A stretch of 64,000 bases of DNA from Afipia sp. (GTDB taxonomy: Bacteria > Pseudomonadota > Alphaproteobacteria > Rhizobiales > Xanthobacteraceae): the NCBI GenBank assembly GCA_024707075.1, contig JANQAK010000004.1, positions 434,001 through 498,000 of the forward strand. The letters run 5' to 3'. The first letter of the stretch is position 1; every line of letters starts with the position of its first letter. The notes beneath the pieces are model-generated. The model ran no database searches, was not told the origin of the DNA, and saw nothing but the letters and a program-made list of their open reading frames with translations. This document shows, piece after piece, positions 26,194 to 36,262 of the stretch. Made by a program: the position numbers and the translations under genes.

Positions 26194-26778
26194 TTAAGGT
26201 ATGTCGTTCTTGTCCTTGGCGGCGCGGTCGGCCGCCGCCGTCGCGCCACCGACGACGCTGCTGCGATTCAATGACAATCGCATGTTGCTTGTCGGAATAG
26301 GTGCGCGTTTGGAACTGAGCGTGCGCGAGTTGACACCCAGCCACTGGATTTCGGATGTCAACCGCGCGTATTCGATTTTCGGGCAGCGGTTCATCACGAC
26401 CTTGAGGCCCGCGGCTTCCGCCTTTGCAGCGGCCTCATCGTTACGGACGCCGAGCTGCATCCAGATCACCTTGGGCAGCACCGGCAACGCCAGCGCCTCG
26501 TCGACGACGGCCATCGCGCGATCGGAGTTGCGGAACACATCGACCATGTCGACGGGGCGTCCGATATCCTTGAGCGAGGCAACGAACGGCTTGCCGACAA
26601 GACTTTTACCGACCTGGCCGGGATTGATCGGGATCATATCGTAGCCGCGTTCCGCGAGATACTTGAACGCGAAATAGCTCGGCCGCACGTTAACCGGCGA
26701 CGCGCCGACCATGGCGATTGATTTCACGCTGGTCAGGATGCCGCGAATATAGCTGTCGTCGTAACTGTCATGGTTCAT
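26194..26778 (-). CDS. CoA-binding-domain protein (YccU-like)
   Basis: The product has 194 residues. Residues 10-140 form a Rossmann CoA-binding domain: ILTSVKSIAMVGASPVNVRPS, YDMIPINPGQVGKSLVGKPF and VIWMQLGVRNDEAAAKAEAAGLKVVMNRCPKIEY. The last two segments match the YccU/CoA_binding_2 family. These single-domain proteins resemble the succinyl-CoA synthetase alpha N-terminus, and their function is unknown. A 50-residue C-terminal tail rich in Ser, Arg and Ala extends beyond the usual family length of about 140. It is preceded on the same strand by the enoyl-CoA hydratase gene, with 34 bases between, so they may be co-transcribed. Confidence 0.85.
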   Translation of the reverse strand: MNHDSYDDSYIRGILTSVKSIAMVGASPVNVRPSYFAFKYLAERGYDMIPINPGQVGKSLVGKPFVASLKDIGRPVDMVDVFRNSDRAMAVVDEALALPVLPKVIWMQLGVRNDEAAAKAEAAGLKVVMNRCPKIEYARLTSEIQWLGVNSRTLSSKRAPIPTSNMRLSLNRSSVVGGATAAADRAAKDKNDIP

Positions 26779-26812
26779 TCTGGGTATTTCACCGCATCTC
26801 GGCCCGGCAATG

Positions 26813-27640
26813 TCACCGGTCTTCCCATTTGGGATCGCGTTTTTCGATGAAGGCGCCGATGCCTTCCTGCGCGTCGCGCGCCATCATGTTCTCGGTCATC
26901 ACCTGTGCGGCATACGTATAGGCGTCCGCAAGATTCATTTCGGCCTGCCGGTAGAAGGCTTCCTTGCCCACCTTCAGCGTATAGGCAGACTTCAGCGCGA
27001 TGGCCTTTGCGAGATCAATCGCTGCGTTTAGCTCCGTGCCCGCCGGAACGACGCTGTTGACGAGGCCAAGTTCACGGGCGCGCTCGGCGGAAATATGGTC
27101 GCCGGTCAGCAGCATATGCAGGGCGTGCTTGCGCGGCACGTTGCGCGACAGCGCCACCATCGGCGTCGAGCAGAAAAGGCCGATATCGATGCCCGGTGTG
27201 CCGAAGGTCGCCTTCTCGGATGCCACCGCAAGATCGCAGGTCGCGACCAGTTGGCATCCGGCCGCGGTCGCCACGCCTTGCACGGCCGCGACGACAGGTT
27301 TCGGCAGATGCACGATGGCCTGCATCATGCCGCTGCACGACTTCATCATGTGCGCGAAATAGGCGCGGCCCTTGTCGGCGTCGGCTCGGCGCGCCGTGAG
27401 TTCCTTGAGGTTGTGGCCGGACGAATAGGCCGGGCCGTTCGCGGCGATAACGACCGCGCGAACGTGCTTGTCGTCGCGAATGGAATTCACTTCGTCGTGC
27501 AGCGCTGCGATCATCGCTTCCGACAGCGCGTTGCGCGTCGACGGTGAATCGAGCGTCAGCACGGCAATGCTGCCGATGGTGTCGCGCAGCAACGGCGAGG
27601 GCACCTGTGGGGCGGGGGAGCGGGATGTTTGCGCGGTCAT
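26813..27640 (-). CDS. Enoyl-CoA hydratase/isomerase family protein
   Basis: This 275-residue crotonase-fold protein contains SPSTRNALSEAM, AAGPAYSSGHNLKEL-type oxyanion-hole sequence and VAAVQGVATAAGCQLVATCDLAVA. GTPGIDIGLFCSTP follows near residue 160. The family hydrates 2-enoyl-CoA or catalyses related isomerase and decarboxylase reactions. The position equivalent to the second catalytic Glu is occupied by the GIDIGLF segment instead of the G(x)PE motif, so true hydratase activity is uncertain. The C-terminus ends DAQEGIGAFIEKRDPKWEDR, as in mammalian ECHDC3-like proteins. Confidence 0.87.
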   Translation of the reverse strand: MTAQTSRSPAPQVPSPLLRDTIGSIAVLTLDSPSTRNALSEAMIAALHDEVNSIRDDKHVRAVVIAANGPAYSSGHNLKELTARRADADKGRAYFAHMMKSCSGMMQAIVHLPKPVVAAVQGVATAAGCQLVATCDLAVASEKATFGTPGIDIGLFCSTPMVALSRNVPRKHALHMLLTGDHISAERARELGLVNSVVPAGTELNAAIDLAKAIALKSAYTLKVGKEAFYRQAEMNLADAYTYAAQVMTENMMARDAQEGIGAFIEKRDPKWEDR

Positions 27641-27748
27641 TTTTTGCTCAGATTCGAAGTTCGCTTTTCGGTTCTGTCAGGCTCGCCATCGTGCTCACCC
27701 TAAGATACAAAACCGTCACATACGAGAGCAGGGCAGGACATACGTTCC

Positions 27749-28180
27749 ATGAACAAAGCGAAAATGACCGTGGCAGAACTCGAGGCGTTTCTCCACAGGG
27801 AGTTTCCGCAGGCATTCGCCAGCGGGGAGGTCCTGATCGAGAGCGCTGACGGCGCGACCTGCCTGCTGCGGCAGCCTTACAGCGAGCGGATGCTTCGCCC
27901 GGGCGGAACGGTTTCGGGGCCGACGCTGATGGCTCTGGCGGACTTCGCGATGTACGTGGTGCTGCTCTCGGCCATCGGTCCCGTCGGGCTGGCCATGACC
28001 ACGAGCCTGAACATCAATTTCCTGCGCAAGGGTCAGCCGGGCCAGGATGTGCTGGCCGCTGCCAAGCTGATGAAGCTCGGCAAGCGTCTCGCCGTTGGAG
28101 AAATAAGCCTGTTATCAGGGACTTCGCCCGATCCGATTGCTCATGTGACCGCGACTTACTCCATTCCGAACGTTCAATGA
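27749..28180 (+). CDS. PaaI-type hotdog thioesterase
   Basis: The 143-residue single hotdog domain carries the 4HBT pattern: LRPGGTVSGPTLMALADFAMYVVL, where the Asp-containing helix of PaaI thioesterases lies, and AMTTSLNINFLRKGQPGQDV followed by AAKLMKLGKRLAVGEISL. Such enzymes hydrolyse acyl-CoA thioesters, often phenylacetyl- or hydroxyphenylacetyl-CoA. The substrate is unknown here. It is divergent from the enoyl-CoA hydratase gene and lies 148 bases before rplM, which has its own upstream region. Confidence 0.87.
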   Translation: MNKAKMTVAELEAFLHREFPQAFASGEVLIESADGATCLLRQPYSERMLRPGGTVSGPTLMALADFAMYVVLLSAIGPVGLAMTTSLNINFLRKGQPGQDVLAAAKLMKLGKRLAVGEISLLSGTSPDPIAHVTATYSIPNVQ

Positions 28181-28328
28181 TTTGACAGGTATCATCGCAC
28201 CATATTTGTAAGTAATTGTTTTATTGATATTATTTATGATCTCTCAGCATTGACGTGTGCGATCCGGTTATCTAGAACCGCGCCAGTTTGGCGACTGCGC
28301 CGAACGTGCCATTTCACGGATCCCTCAC

Positions 28329-28792
28329 ATGAAGACGTTTTCGGCAAAGCCAGCCGAGGTCAACAAGAAGTGGGTGCTGATCGACGCCAAGGGTCTGGTC
28401 GTCGGTCGCCTCGCGACCTTGGTCGCCATGCGTTTGCGCGGCAAGCACCTCCCGACCTACACCCCCACGTCGATTGCGGTGACAACGTCATCATCATCAA
28501 CGCGGCTCATGTCGTCCTCACCGGACGCAAGCGTGAGAACAAGGTCTATTACAATCACACCGGTTTCATCGGTGGCATCAAGGAACGCACCGCGAAGTCG
28601 ATCCTCGAGGGCCGTTTCCCCGAGCGCGTCCTCGAGAAGGCGGTTGAGCGCATGATCCCGCGCGGTCCGCTGGGCCGCGTGCAGTTCGGCAATCTGCGCG
28701 TCTATGCGGGCGCCGAGCATCCGCATGAAGCGCAGCAGCCGGAAGTCGTGGACGTCGCATCGATGAATCGCAAGAACATGAGGGCCGCATAA
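28329..28792 (+). CDS. rplM: 50S ribosomal protein L13, reading frame broken at 28462-28466
   Basis: The start at ATG 28329 gives [20 protein letters not shown] and continues through [23 protein letters not shown]. The remainder lies in the next frame: [44 protein letters not shown] and [17 protein letters not shown]. One C missing from the CCCCC run at 28462-28466 accounts exactly for the switch, giving a normal 154-residue L13 when restored. L13 is an early 50S assembly protein and is essential or nearly so. A real frameshift is therefore very unlikely, and a sequencing deletion is the simplest reading. Its stop overlaps the rpsI start in TAATG, so the two are translationally coupled. Confidence 0.95.
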
Positions 28793-29268
28793 TGTCCGAT
28801 ACCATGCAGTCTCTCGATCAGTTGTCGGCGCTGAAGACAGCCGCTCCCGAAGGTCCGAAGTACGTCAAGAAGGTCGACAAGCTGGGCCGCGCCTACGCCA
28901 CCGGCAAGCGCAAGGACGCGGTCGCCCGCGTCTGGATCAAGCCGGGCTCCGGCAAGGTCACCGTCAACACCCGTGAAGTCGAAGTCTACTTCGCGCGTCC
29001 CGTTCTGCGCATGATGATCCAGCAGCCGATCGTCGCTGCCGCCCGTCAGGGCCAGTACGACGTTGTCTGCACGGTCGCCGGCGGCGGTCTGTCGGGGCAG
29101 GCCGGCGCGGTGCGTCACGGCATCTCGAAGGCGCTGACGAACTTCGAACCGGATCTGCGCGGTGTTCTCAAGAAGGGCGGCTTCCTCACGCGCGACTCGC
29201 GTGTGGTCGAGCGCAAGAAGTACGGCAAGGCGAAAGCCCGCCGGTCGTTCCAGTTCTCGAAGCGCTAA
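28792..29268 (+). CDS. rpsI: 30S ribosomal protein S9
   Basis: The 158-residue protein has an alphaproteobacterial N-terminal extension (about 30 residues) followed by the S9 core: [21 protein letters not shown], then [31 protein letters not shown] and the C-terminal FSKR tail that reaches the P-site tRNA. The ATG at 28792 shares one base with the rplM stop codon. A strong terminator follows 76 bases after the stop. Confidence 0.97.
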   Translation: MSDTMQSLDQLSALKTAAPEGPKYVKKVDKLGRAYATGKRKDAVARVWIKPGSGKVTVNTREVEVYFARPVLRMMIQQPIVAAARQGQYDVVCTVAGGGLSGQAGAVRHGISKALTNFEPDLRGVLKKGGFLTRDSRVVERKKYGKAKARRSFQFSKR

Positions 29269-29344
29269 CGCGCGCTTCGCTGCTGGTTCGCGAAACGCTA
29301 CTCGTTTCGTTCAAATTGTCCGCGATTGCGGAATCGACAGGATG

Positions 29345-29373
29345 AAAAGGGCGCCTTTGGGCGCCCTTTTTTT
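29345..29373 (+). terminator. Rho-independent terminator of the rplM-rpsI operon
   Basis: Stem AAAAGGGCGCC / GGGCGCCCTTTT with a short T loop, running into seven T residues at 29367-29373. Confidence 0.92.
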
Positions 29374-29520
29374 GTTGTTCCAGATGCAATCGAATTGCCG
29401 CGATTTTTCGAGAAAACTTTGTGACCTCCGCAAACGGAGTGCCAAGACACCGGTGCTAATTATCGAGGCGGCTGAGGGAGCTATTCCGGCTCTGTCTCTT
29501 TTTTAAGCGCTGCATAGAAA

Positions 29521-30780
29521 ATGCCGGCTGGCACGCATCTGTCCCTCGATATTTCCACGCTCTATCTGGCGGCGACGCTGGCGGCTGCGCTGCTCGGCGC
29601 GATGCTGCTGTTTTTCTGGCGTCAGGAAAAGATTGCGGCGCTCGGCTGGTGGGGTGCGGCCTATATTCTGGGGGCGGCTTCCGTGGCGCTGTGGACGGCC
29701 GGTGGACCGGAACTGGGCTGGGAACTGTCGATTGCCGTCAACGCCGTGGGCTTTATCGCCTGCGGCCTGGTCTGGGACGCGGCGCGCGTCTTCCACGGAC
29801 GCCCGGCCAACTGGATCGGCGTGATCGCTGGCCCCGCGCTCTGGATCGCGGCGGTGGTCTGGCTCGATCCGATCCATCCCGAAGTGCGGATGTTGCTGGG
29901 AGCAGGCATCGTCGCCCTCTATGCCGCGCTGACCGCGAGTGAGCTTTGGCGCGAGCGGCGCAAGAGTCTGCGCGCGCGCTGGCCGGCCATTGCTGTCCCG
30001 GTCATGCACGGTGCTGTCCTGATGCTGCCGATCCTTTTGGGCGACATGCTCCGCCCCAGCGATGCTGCAAGCATAGGACAAGTCTGGATCGCGGCGTTTG
30101 CAGCCGAACTGCTTTTCTATGCTGTCGGCACTGTTTTCATCATCGTCATGCTGATGTCCGAGCGGACGGTCAGCGCCCACAAGACGGCTGCATCGGTCGA
30201 TCCGCTCACGGGTCTGCTGAACCGGCGCGGTTTCGGCGAAGCGACCGCACGCATGATCGAGCGCGAAGCCAAGGCGGGGCGTCCCGTCACCGTGATGATC
30301 TTCGATATCGATCACTTCAAGTCGGTCAACGACCGCTTCGGCCATGCCGCGGGCGACGACGTGCTGAAGGTTTTTTCCGACGTCGTCGTCAACAACCTGC
30401 GCGTCAGTGATCTCGTCGGCCGGGTCGGAGGCGAGGAGTTCGCGGCGCTGCTGCCGTGTTCGGTGGAGGAAGCGCTGTTCGCCGCCGAACGCGTGCGCGA
30501 AGCGTTCGAGGCGTCGGGAATCAAGGTCGATGACGCGCCCCTGGAAACCACGGTCAGCATCGGTATCGCGAGCGGTCCGGCGAAAACCGAACTCGAAGTG
30601 CTGATGGCGTCGGCCGATACCGCGCTCTATCAGGCCAAGCGCAGCGGCCGGAACCGCGTGGAAGTCGCGGCGGAGCAGCCGCCGTCGCCCGAGAACGGAC
30701 GCCGCATGCGTGGCGGAAACAATCCGCCCCGGGCGGACAAGGCCGCCGTGGACCGTATGCCGGAACAGGTCCACGCCTGA
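29521..30780 (+). CDS. Membrane-bound diguanylate cyclase (GGDEF domain)
   Basis: The 419-residue protein has an N-terminal region of about seven hydrophobic helices (residues 10-215, resembling a 7TM sensor) and a C-terminal GGDEF domain (about 225-385). The signature is GGEEF at residues 303-307, which is active in other cyclases. An RxxD inhibitory site (RVSD, 294-297) lies five residues before it, so product inhibition is likely. The domain begins AASVDPLTGLLNRRGF and includes FDIDHFKSVNDRFGHAAGDD. It would make cyclic di-GMP in response to a membrane signal. Link to the exopolysaccharide genes is plausible but not shown. It is monocistronic. Confidence 0.92.
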   Translation: MPAGTHLSLDISTLYLAATLAAALLGAMLLFFWRQEKIAALGWWGAAYILGAASVALWTAGGPELGWELSIAVNAVGFIACGLVWDAARVFHGRPANWIGVIAGPALWIAAVVWLDPIHPEVRMLLGAGIVALYAALTASELWRERRKSLRARWPAIAVPVMHGAVLMLPILLGDMLRPSDAASIGQVWIAAFAAELLFYAVGTVFIIVMLMSERTVSAHKTAASVDPLTGLLNRRGFGEATARMIEREAKAGRPVTVMIFDIDHFKSVNDRFGHAAGDDVLKVFSDVVVNNLRVSDLVGRVGGEEFAALLPCSVEEALFAAERVREAFEASGIKVDDAPLETTVSIGIASGPAKTELEVLMASADTALYQAKRSGRNRVEVAAEQPPSPENGRRMRGGNNPPRADKAAVDRMPEQVHA

Positions 30781-30844
30781 CCGGACAGCGATGTCGCGAT
30801 CGCATCCTAACCACCTGTTTACCATAAGCGTCCTAGAATGCGGC

Positions 30845-31078
30845 ATGATCACTGCACCCAGCCACGACACAAATTCCGATCTCATCGCCCTCGAGGCCAC
30901 GGTCGATTCCGCGCGCGCGGGCTTCGCCTGCATGTTCTCGACCTCCGATGAATACGAACACGCCCTGATCGCAGCGCGCCGCGCTGAGGGCCGTTACGGG
31001 TCATCATTCGACTGGCAGCCGGTGCTGCTTGGCGGATGCGCGGCCGTCCTGCTCGGCGTGCTTCTCGCGGTCGTCTGA
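30845..31078 (+). CDS. Small single-helix membrane protein, unknown function
   Basis: The 77-residue product from ATG 30845 has a soluble N-terminal half with alternating charged residues (TSDEYEHALIAARRAEGRYG). A C-terminal membrane helix follows (PVLLGGCAAVLLGVLLAVV). No family is recognised. It lies between the diguanylate cyclase and a small monooxygenase gene, without close coupling to either. The ribosome site is weak, so the gene call is moderate. Confidence 0.5.
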   Translation: MITAPSHDTNSDLIALEATVDSARAGFACMFSTSDEYEHALIAARRAEGRYGSSFDWQPVLLGGCAAVLLGVLLAVV

Positions 31079-31188
31079 GCGCAGGTCAAGATCGGCCCGG
31101 ACGACAGGACGCCTTGCGGCGTCCTTTGCTTTTCTGGCCGGTCAATCTGCGCTACAGCCCTCACATAATCAAAAAGGGGCGGAAGACC

Positions 31189-31485
31189 ATGATTACCGAG
31201 ATTGCACAGATCGAGATCAAGCCGGGCAGCGAAAAGGATTTCGAGGCCGCGATTGCCATGGCGCAGCCGATCTTCAAGCGCTGCAAGGGCTGGAAGAGCT
31301 TCGAGCTGCATCGTTCGATCGAAAAGCCGTCGCGCTACCGGCTGCACATCACATGGGAAACGCTGGAAAATCACATGGTCGATTTCCGCGAATCCGCCGA
31401 TTTCACCGAATGGCGCGGGCTGGTCGGCCCGCATTTCGCCTCGCCGCCGGAAGTCGAGCACACCAATACGGTGACAAGGTTCTGA
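31189..31485 (+). CDS. Antibiotic-biosynthesis-monooxygenase (ABM) domain protein
   Basis: The 98-residue ferredoxin-like alpha/beta barrel matches the ABM/YgiN family: ITEIAQIEIKPGSEKDFEAAI, then CKGWKSFELHRSIEKPSRYRL, HITWETLENHMVDFRESADF and the C-terminal VEHTNTV strand. Relatives act as cofactor-free quinol monooxygenases or heme-degrading enzymes, but many are uncharacterised. The ATG at 31189 was chosen over longer in-frame starts because it aligns with the first beta strand. A bidirectional terminator follows. Confidence 0.82.
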   Translation: MITEIAQIEIKPGSEKDFEAAIAMAQPIFKRCKGWKSFELHRSIEKPSRYRLHITWETLENHMVDFRESADFTEWRGLVGPHFASPPEVEHTNTVTRF

Positions 31486-31502
31486 GATCACAAGATCGGA
31501 TG

Positions 31503-31530
31503 AAAAAGGCGCCCGATGCGGCGCCTTTTT
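31503..31530. terminator. Bidirectional terminator between ABM gene and AI-2E-family permease
   Basis: Stem AAAAAGGCGCC / GGCGCCTTTTT with a 6-base loop. The T-run on the plus strand and the A-run on the left mean it can end both converging genes. Confidence 0.88.
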
Positions 31531-31539
31531 GTATTCCCG

Positions 31540-32680
31540 TCACGCCATCTTGAATTCAGGCTCGCGGACGTCGTTATCTTCACGCAGATAGCTGATGGTC
31601 ACCTTCACGATCGCCATCAGCGGCAGCGCCAGCGCCAGTCCCCATAGCCCGAACACGACGCCGAGCAGGATCTGGAACGCGAACAGCGTTGCCGGCGGAA
31701 TGTCGAGCGCCTGACGCTGGATGATCGGCGTCAGAATATAGCTTTCCATCGCGTGCACGCCGAGAAACAGCACGCACGCGCTGGCCGCCGCGACCCATCC
31801 CGAGGCGAGGCTCGCCAGCACGATAATCAGCCCGCCCATCAGCGCGCCGACCGTCGGAATGAAGGCGAGCAGACCGGCCTGAATTCCGAGGATGAACGAA
31901 CTCTGGATGCCGATGATCGAAAGACCGATCCAGGTCACCAGGAACACCGCCGCCATCGTGATCATCTGCGCGATCAGCCAGCGCTCCAGCGTATCGCTGA
32001 TGCGGTCGACTACGACGGTGACGCTGTGGCGATGCCGCGCCGGAGCCAGCGCGAGCAGGCCTTTGCGATAGACGCTCGGCTGCGCCGCGAACGACAGGCC
32101 GAGGAACAGCACGATGAAGAAATTGCCGACCGCGCTGACGGTGCCCAACAGCAGCTTCAGGGTCTGCGTGACGATGGCACCGCCGCCGGATGCGATGGCG
32201 CCCGCGCTCGGCAGGTTCTTCGGCAGGCTTGCCGGAGGCGTTTCGGTGGCGGTCGCGGAGCCGGGTGTCGCCGCGGAGGAACTGCCGAGTTCGAGATAGC
32301 TGGTGTCGACGCCGTGCTGTTCGAGAAACGTCTTCACGGTCACGATCTGCGACTTGAGGGTGTCGCTCAGGGCCGCGGCCTGATGCGCGATGGTGGAGCC
32401 GCCGAGAAAGATGACGCCCGACAGAAGCCCGGCAAGCACCACGCAGACAATGGCGAGGCGCAGGGCGTGGGGGCCGCCCATCACCTTTTTGCAGCAGATG
32501 CGTCATGGCGGTGAGGGCGACGCCGAGCAGAACGCCGGCAAACACCAGGAACAGCGTGGCCGCATAATACCAGGCGAACAGCACGAAGACGGCGAATGTG
32601 ACAATGCCGATGCCGCCCACCGCGATCGACCATGCGAGGTCGCCGCGGGTCTGCACTCTGGTCTCGATGGGGGCTGTCAC
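31540..32680 (-). CDS. AI-2E family (PerM/YdiK-like) permease, frame broken at 32486-32490
   Basis: The protein starts at GTG 32680 (MTAPIETRVQTRGD), passes two helices and ends its first frame at ALTAMTHLLQK. It resumes in the next frame with VMGGPHALRLAIVCVVLAGL and continues to 31540, ending VKVTISYLRED. Removing one T from the TTTTT run at 32486-32490 joins them into about 379 residues with eight helices. The periplasmic loop carries an Ala/Ser/Thr/Pro-rich insertion (about residues 130-165), unusual for the family. AI-2E/PerM proteins are putative transporters or Na+/H+ antiporters. Autoinducer-2 export has been proposed only for some members. Confidence 0.85.
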
Positions 32681-32913
32681 GTCTGATTCCTCATGTCATG
32701 GGAAATTGTCGTTCATTCTTCTCTGAAAGAACCATCGGATCAAGAGAGTAAACCGAATCTTAGAGTATCGGCCGTTTGCGGCGATATGCTGCGCCAAGAG
32801 TCAGTGTATTTCTCCGGTCTGTCGAACGATCAGTCTCGCCGCCAGGAAGCAGGGAATATTGATATGGCGGACTCGCAAGGAAAATCATATAGCTCATGAA
32901 TGGAGGTCCATGC

Positions 32914-33600
32914 ATGGATCGCGGACGTTTGTCGTTGGACATTCCGGCAGCACATTGGTCTGAGGAGAGAGGAAAAGTGGAGAGCGCGGGTGTCGAGTTG
33001 GAGGCTTATTTATTTCCTCGCGAAATCGACCTGATGCGGGACACCATGAAGCGATCCAGATGCTACTTGGAGTTCGGCACAGGTGGGTCTTGCAAGGTTG
33101 CCGCAGAAAGCGGAGTCAAGAGGATCGTAAGTGTCGACACGGATAGCTCCTGGAGCGAGCGCGTTCGCAATTTTGTTGGCAGGAATTTCCCCGGCATATC
33201 GGCGGATTTTGTTCATATCGATCTAGGAGAGGTCGAGGCTTGGGGCTATCCGGTAGATCGGACGCCAAAGCCGACATGGCCGTCCTATTTCATTCGGCCT
33301 TGGGACATCTTGAAAAGCAAAGGCGAGAAGCCGGACCTGATTTACATCGACGGCAGATTCAGGGTTGCCTGCACACTATATTCAATCCTGATGTTGAGCC
33401 TACAGAGCTCGTGGCTATCTCGCCCCCGTGCGACTTTCATGATTCACGATTTTTCGAGTCGAGATTACTACCACAAGGTGCTCGATTATCTTCGGGTCGT
33501 CAGGGCGGAAAATACGCTCTATGTGATGGAGATGCTCCCGAAGATCGATGAAAGAGCGCTTCTGGCTGATCTTCTCGTGTACCAGGCGGACCTCAGATAG
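32914..33600 (+). CDS. Class I methyltransferase-like protein, unknown substrate
   Basis: The 228-residue protein starts at ATG 32914, which has a perfect GGAGGT seven bases upstream. An earlier in-frame ATG at 32896 overlaps that ribosome site. It has a Rossmann-like first motif (CYLEFGTGGSCKVAAE), an acidic second motif (IVSVDTDSSW) and a later strand PDLIYIDGRF. This resembles SAM-dependent methyltransferases or the class I fold of glycan-linked methyltransferases. C-terminal ATFMIHDFSSRDYY fits the same fold. Base use is visibly richer in A/T at codon third positions than in neighbouring genes, suggesting recent acquisition. It stands alone between a permease gene and glnA. Confidence 0.65.
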   Translation: MDRGRLSLDIPAAHWSEERGKVESAGVELEAYLFPREIDLMRDTMKRSRCYLEFGTGGSCKVAAESGVKRIVSVDTDSSWSERVRNFVGRNFPGISADFVHIDLGEVEAWGYPVDRTPKPTWPSYFIRPWDILKSKGEKPDLIYIDGRFRVACTLYSILMLSLQSSWLSRPRATFMIHDFSSRDYYHKVLDYLRVVRAENTLYVMEMLPKIDERALLADLLVYQADLR

Positions 33601-33790
33601 ATCGCCCTCGTTTCGCCAATCTGGCGCGCCCGGCCTCCAATCATACGTCAAGTCATAAGTTGCGCGCGGGCTTCGTACCAAAAAGAAGACTGCGACCGCC
33701 AAACCCCGCGAGCATGCTGTCTGATAGAGTGCGGGTACTATTGTTTGGCAACAGACGTTTGCCTGTTGTGAGGGGGCATGCTCGCAAACC

Positions 33791-33820
33791 AAAAAAGCCG
33801 CCCCTTTCGGAGCGGCTTTC
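33791..33820 (-). terminator. Rho-independent terminator of glnA
   Basis: On the minus strand a stem of AAAGCCGCTCC / GGGGCGGCTTT with a GAAA-type loop runs into TTTTTT. It lies 36 bases after the glnA stop codon. Confidence 0.88.
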
Positions 33821-33855
33821 TTCTTTGCGAAAGACAATCGCTATAACGCGACTGC

Positions 33856-35265
33856 TTACTGCGAGTAGTACATTTCGAACTCGACCGGATGCGGGGTCAT
33901 CTCGTAACGCGCGACTTCGGTCATCTTCAGTTCGATGAAGCTGTCGATGAAATCGTCGTCGAACACGCCGCCGGCCTTCAGGAAGGCGCGGTCCTTGTCG
34001 AGATTTTCCAGCGCCTCGCGTAAGCTGCCGCACACCGTCGGGATCTGCTTCAGCTCTTCCTTCGGCAGGTCGTAGAGGTCCTTGTCCATCGCCGGACCCG
34101 GATCGATCTTGTTCTTGATGCCGTCGAGGCCGGCCATCAGCATCGCGGCGAAGGCGAGGTAGGGGTTCGCCATCGGATCGGGGAAACGCACCTCGACGCG
34201 CTTGGCCTTCGGCGAAGCGGTGTAGGGGATGCGGCAGGAAGCCGAACGGTTGCGCGCCGAATAGGCGAGCAGCACCGGCGCTTCATAGCCCGGGACCAGA
34301 CGCTTGTAGGAGTTGGTCGACGGGTTGGTGAAGGCGTTGATGGCCTTGGCGTGCTTGATGATGCCGCCGATGTAGTGGAGGCAGGTCTCGGAGAGATCGG
34401 CGTACTTGTTGCCGGCGAACACCGGCTTGCCGTCCTTCCAGATCGACTGGTGCACGTGCATGCCCGAGCCGTTGTCGCCGTAGACCGGCTTCGGCATGAA
34501 GGTAGCGGTCTTGCCGTAGATGTGCGCGACCTGATGGATGCAGTACTTGTAGATCTGCATCTGGTCGGCCATGTGGGTCAGGGTGTCGAACTTCATGCCG
34601 AGCTCGTGCTGGGCAGAAGCGACTTCGTGGTGATGCTTCTCGACCTTGACGCCCATGCGGGCCATCGAGCCCAGCATTTCCGAGCGCATGTCCTGCACCG
34701 AGTCCTGCGGCGGGACGGGGAAGTAGCCGCCCTTGGTGCGGATGCGGTGGCCGAGGTTGCCGCCTTCATACTCGGTGTCCGAGTTGGTCGGCAGTTCGGA
34801 GGAGTCGAGCTTGAAGCCGGTGTTGTACGGCGTGGTCTGGAAACGCACGTCGTCGAACACGAAGAACTCGGCTTCGGGGCCGACGAACACGGTGTCGCCG
34901 ATGCCGAGCGCCTTGACCTGGGCTTCGGCCTTCTTGGCGATGCCGCGCGGATCGCGGTTGTAGGGCTCGCCGGTGGACGGCTCGAGAATGTCGCAGGTGA
35001 TGACCATGGTGGTCTCGGCGAAGAACGGGTCGATCGTCGCCGTGGTCGGATCGGGCATCAGCGTCATGTCGGATTCATTGATCGCCTTCCAGCCGGCGAT
35101 CGAGGAGCCGTCGAACATCGTGCCTTCGGCGAAGATGTCTTCGTCGATCATCGAGATGTCGAAGGTGACGTGCTGCCACTTGCCGCGCGGATCGGTGAAA
35201 CGCAGGTCGACGTATTTTACGTCGTTGTCCTTGATCGACTTGAGGACGTCTTTGGCGGTCTTCAT
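33856..35265 (-). CDS. glnA: Glutamine synthetase type I
   Basis: The product has 469 residues, the normal length for the dodecameric GSI-beta form. It has the N-terminal [12 protein letters not shown] segment, the metal and glutamate motifs [11 protein letters not shown] and [18 protein letters not shown], and the adenylylation site Tyr398 in [11 protein letters not shown]. It condenses ammonium and glutamate using ATP and is switched by GlnE-dependent adenylylation in response to P-II. The glnB gene lies 181 bases upstream on the same strand, the usual rhizobial glnBA arrangement. No clear sigma-54 promoter (GG-N10-GC) was seen in the short intergenic gap. Confidence 0.98.
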   Translation of the reverse strand: MKTAKDVLKSIKDNDVKYVDLRFTDPRGKWQHVTFDISMIDEDIFAEGTMFDGSSIAGWKAINESDMTLMPDPTTATIDPFFAETTMVITCDILEPSTGEPYNRDPRGIAKKAEAQVKALGIGDTVFVGPEAEFFVFDDVRFQTTPYNTGFKLDSSELPTNSDTEYEGGNLGHRIRTKGGYFPVPPQDSVQDMRSEMLGSMARMGVKVEKHHHEVASAQHELGMKFDTLTHMADQMQIYKYCIHQVAHIYGKTATFMPKPVYGDNGSGMHVHQSIWKDGKPVFAGNKYADLSETCLHYIGGIIKHAKAINAFTNPSTNSYKRLVPGYEAPVLLAYSARNRSASCRIPYTASPKAKRVEVRFPDPMANPYLAFAAMLMAGLDGIKNKIDPGPAMDKDLYDLPKEELKQIPTVCGSLREALENLDKDRAFLKAGGVFDDDFIDSFIELKMTEVARYEMTPHPVEFEMYYSQ

Positions 35266-35446
35266 GAATACCCCTTATGGCTGCTTGGTCTGTCTTTGGT
35301 CGTGGGTGTTGATCGTTCGTAGGTGGTTCGTGGTGGCGTAATTCGTGGTGACGTTATTTCAACGGACGTGGCAATTTGAACGGACATGGTTCGAGGGCCG
35401 GTCAGATCCGGCGAGGCGAGGCTGCCGCGAGACGAGCCAAGACGTC

Positions 35447-36262
<816 letters not shown>

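Noticed and set aside
28250-28792. Long open frame overlapping rplM from 28250
   Set aside because: Only its 3' part (after 28462) is real L13 sequence. The 5' part has no homology and the true start is 28329.
30281-30333. Frames opposite the GGDEF gene
   Set aside because: High GC content creates long open antisense frames throughout the window. They lack ribosome sites and family matches.
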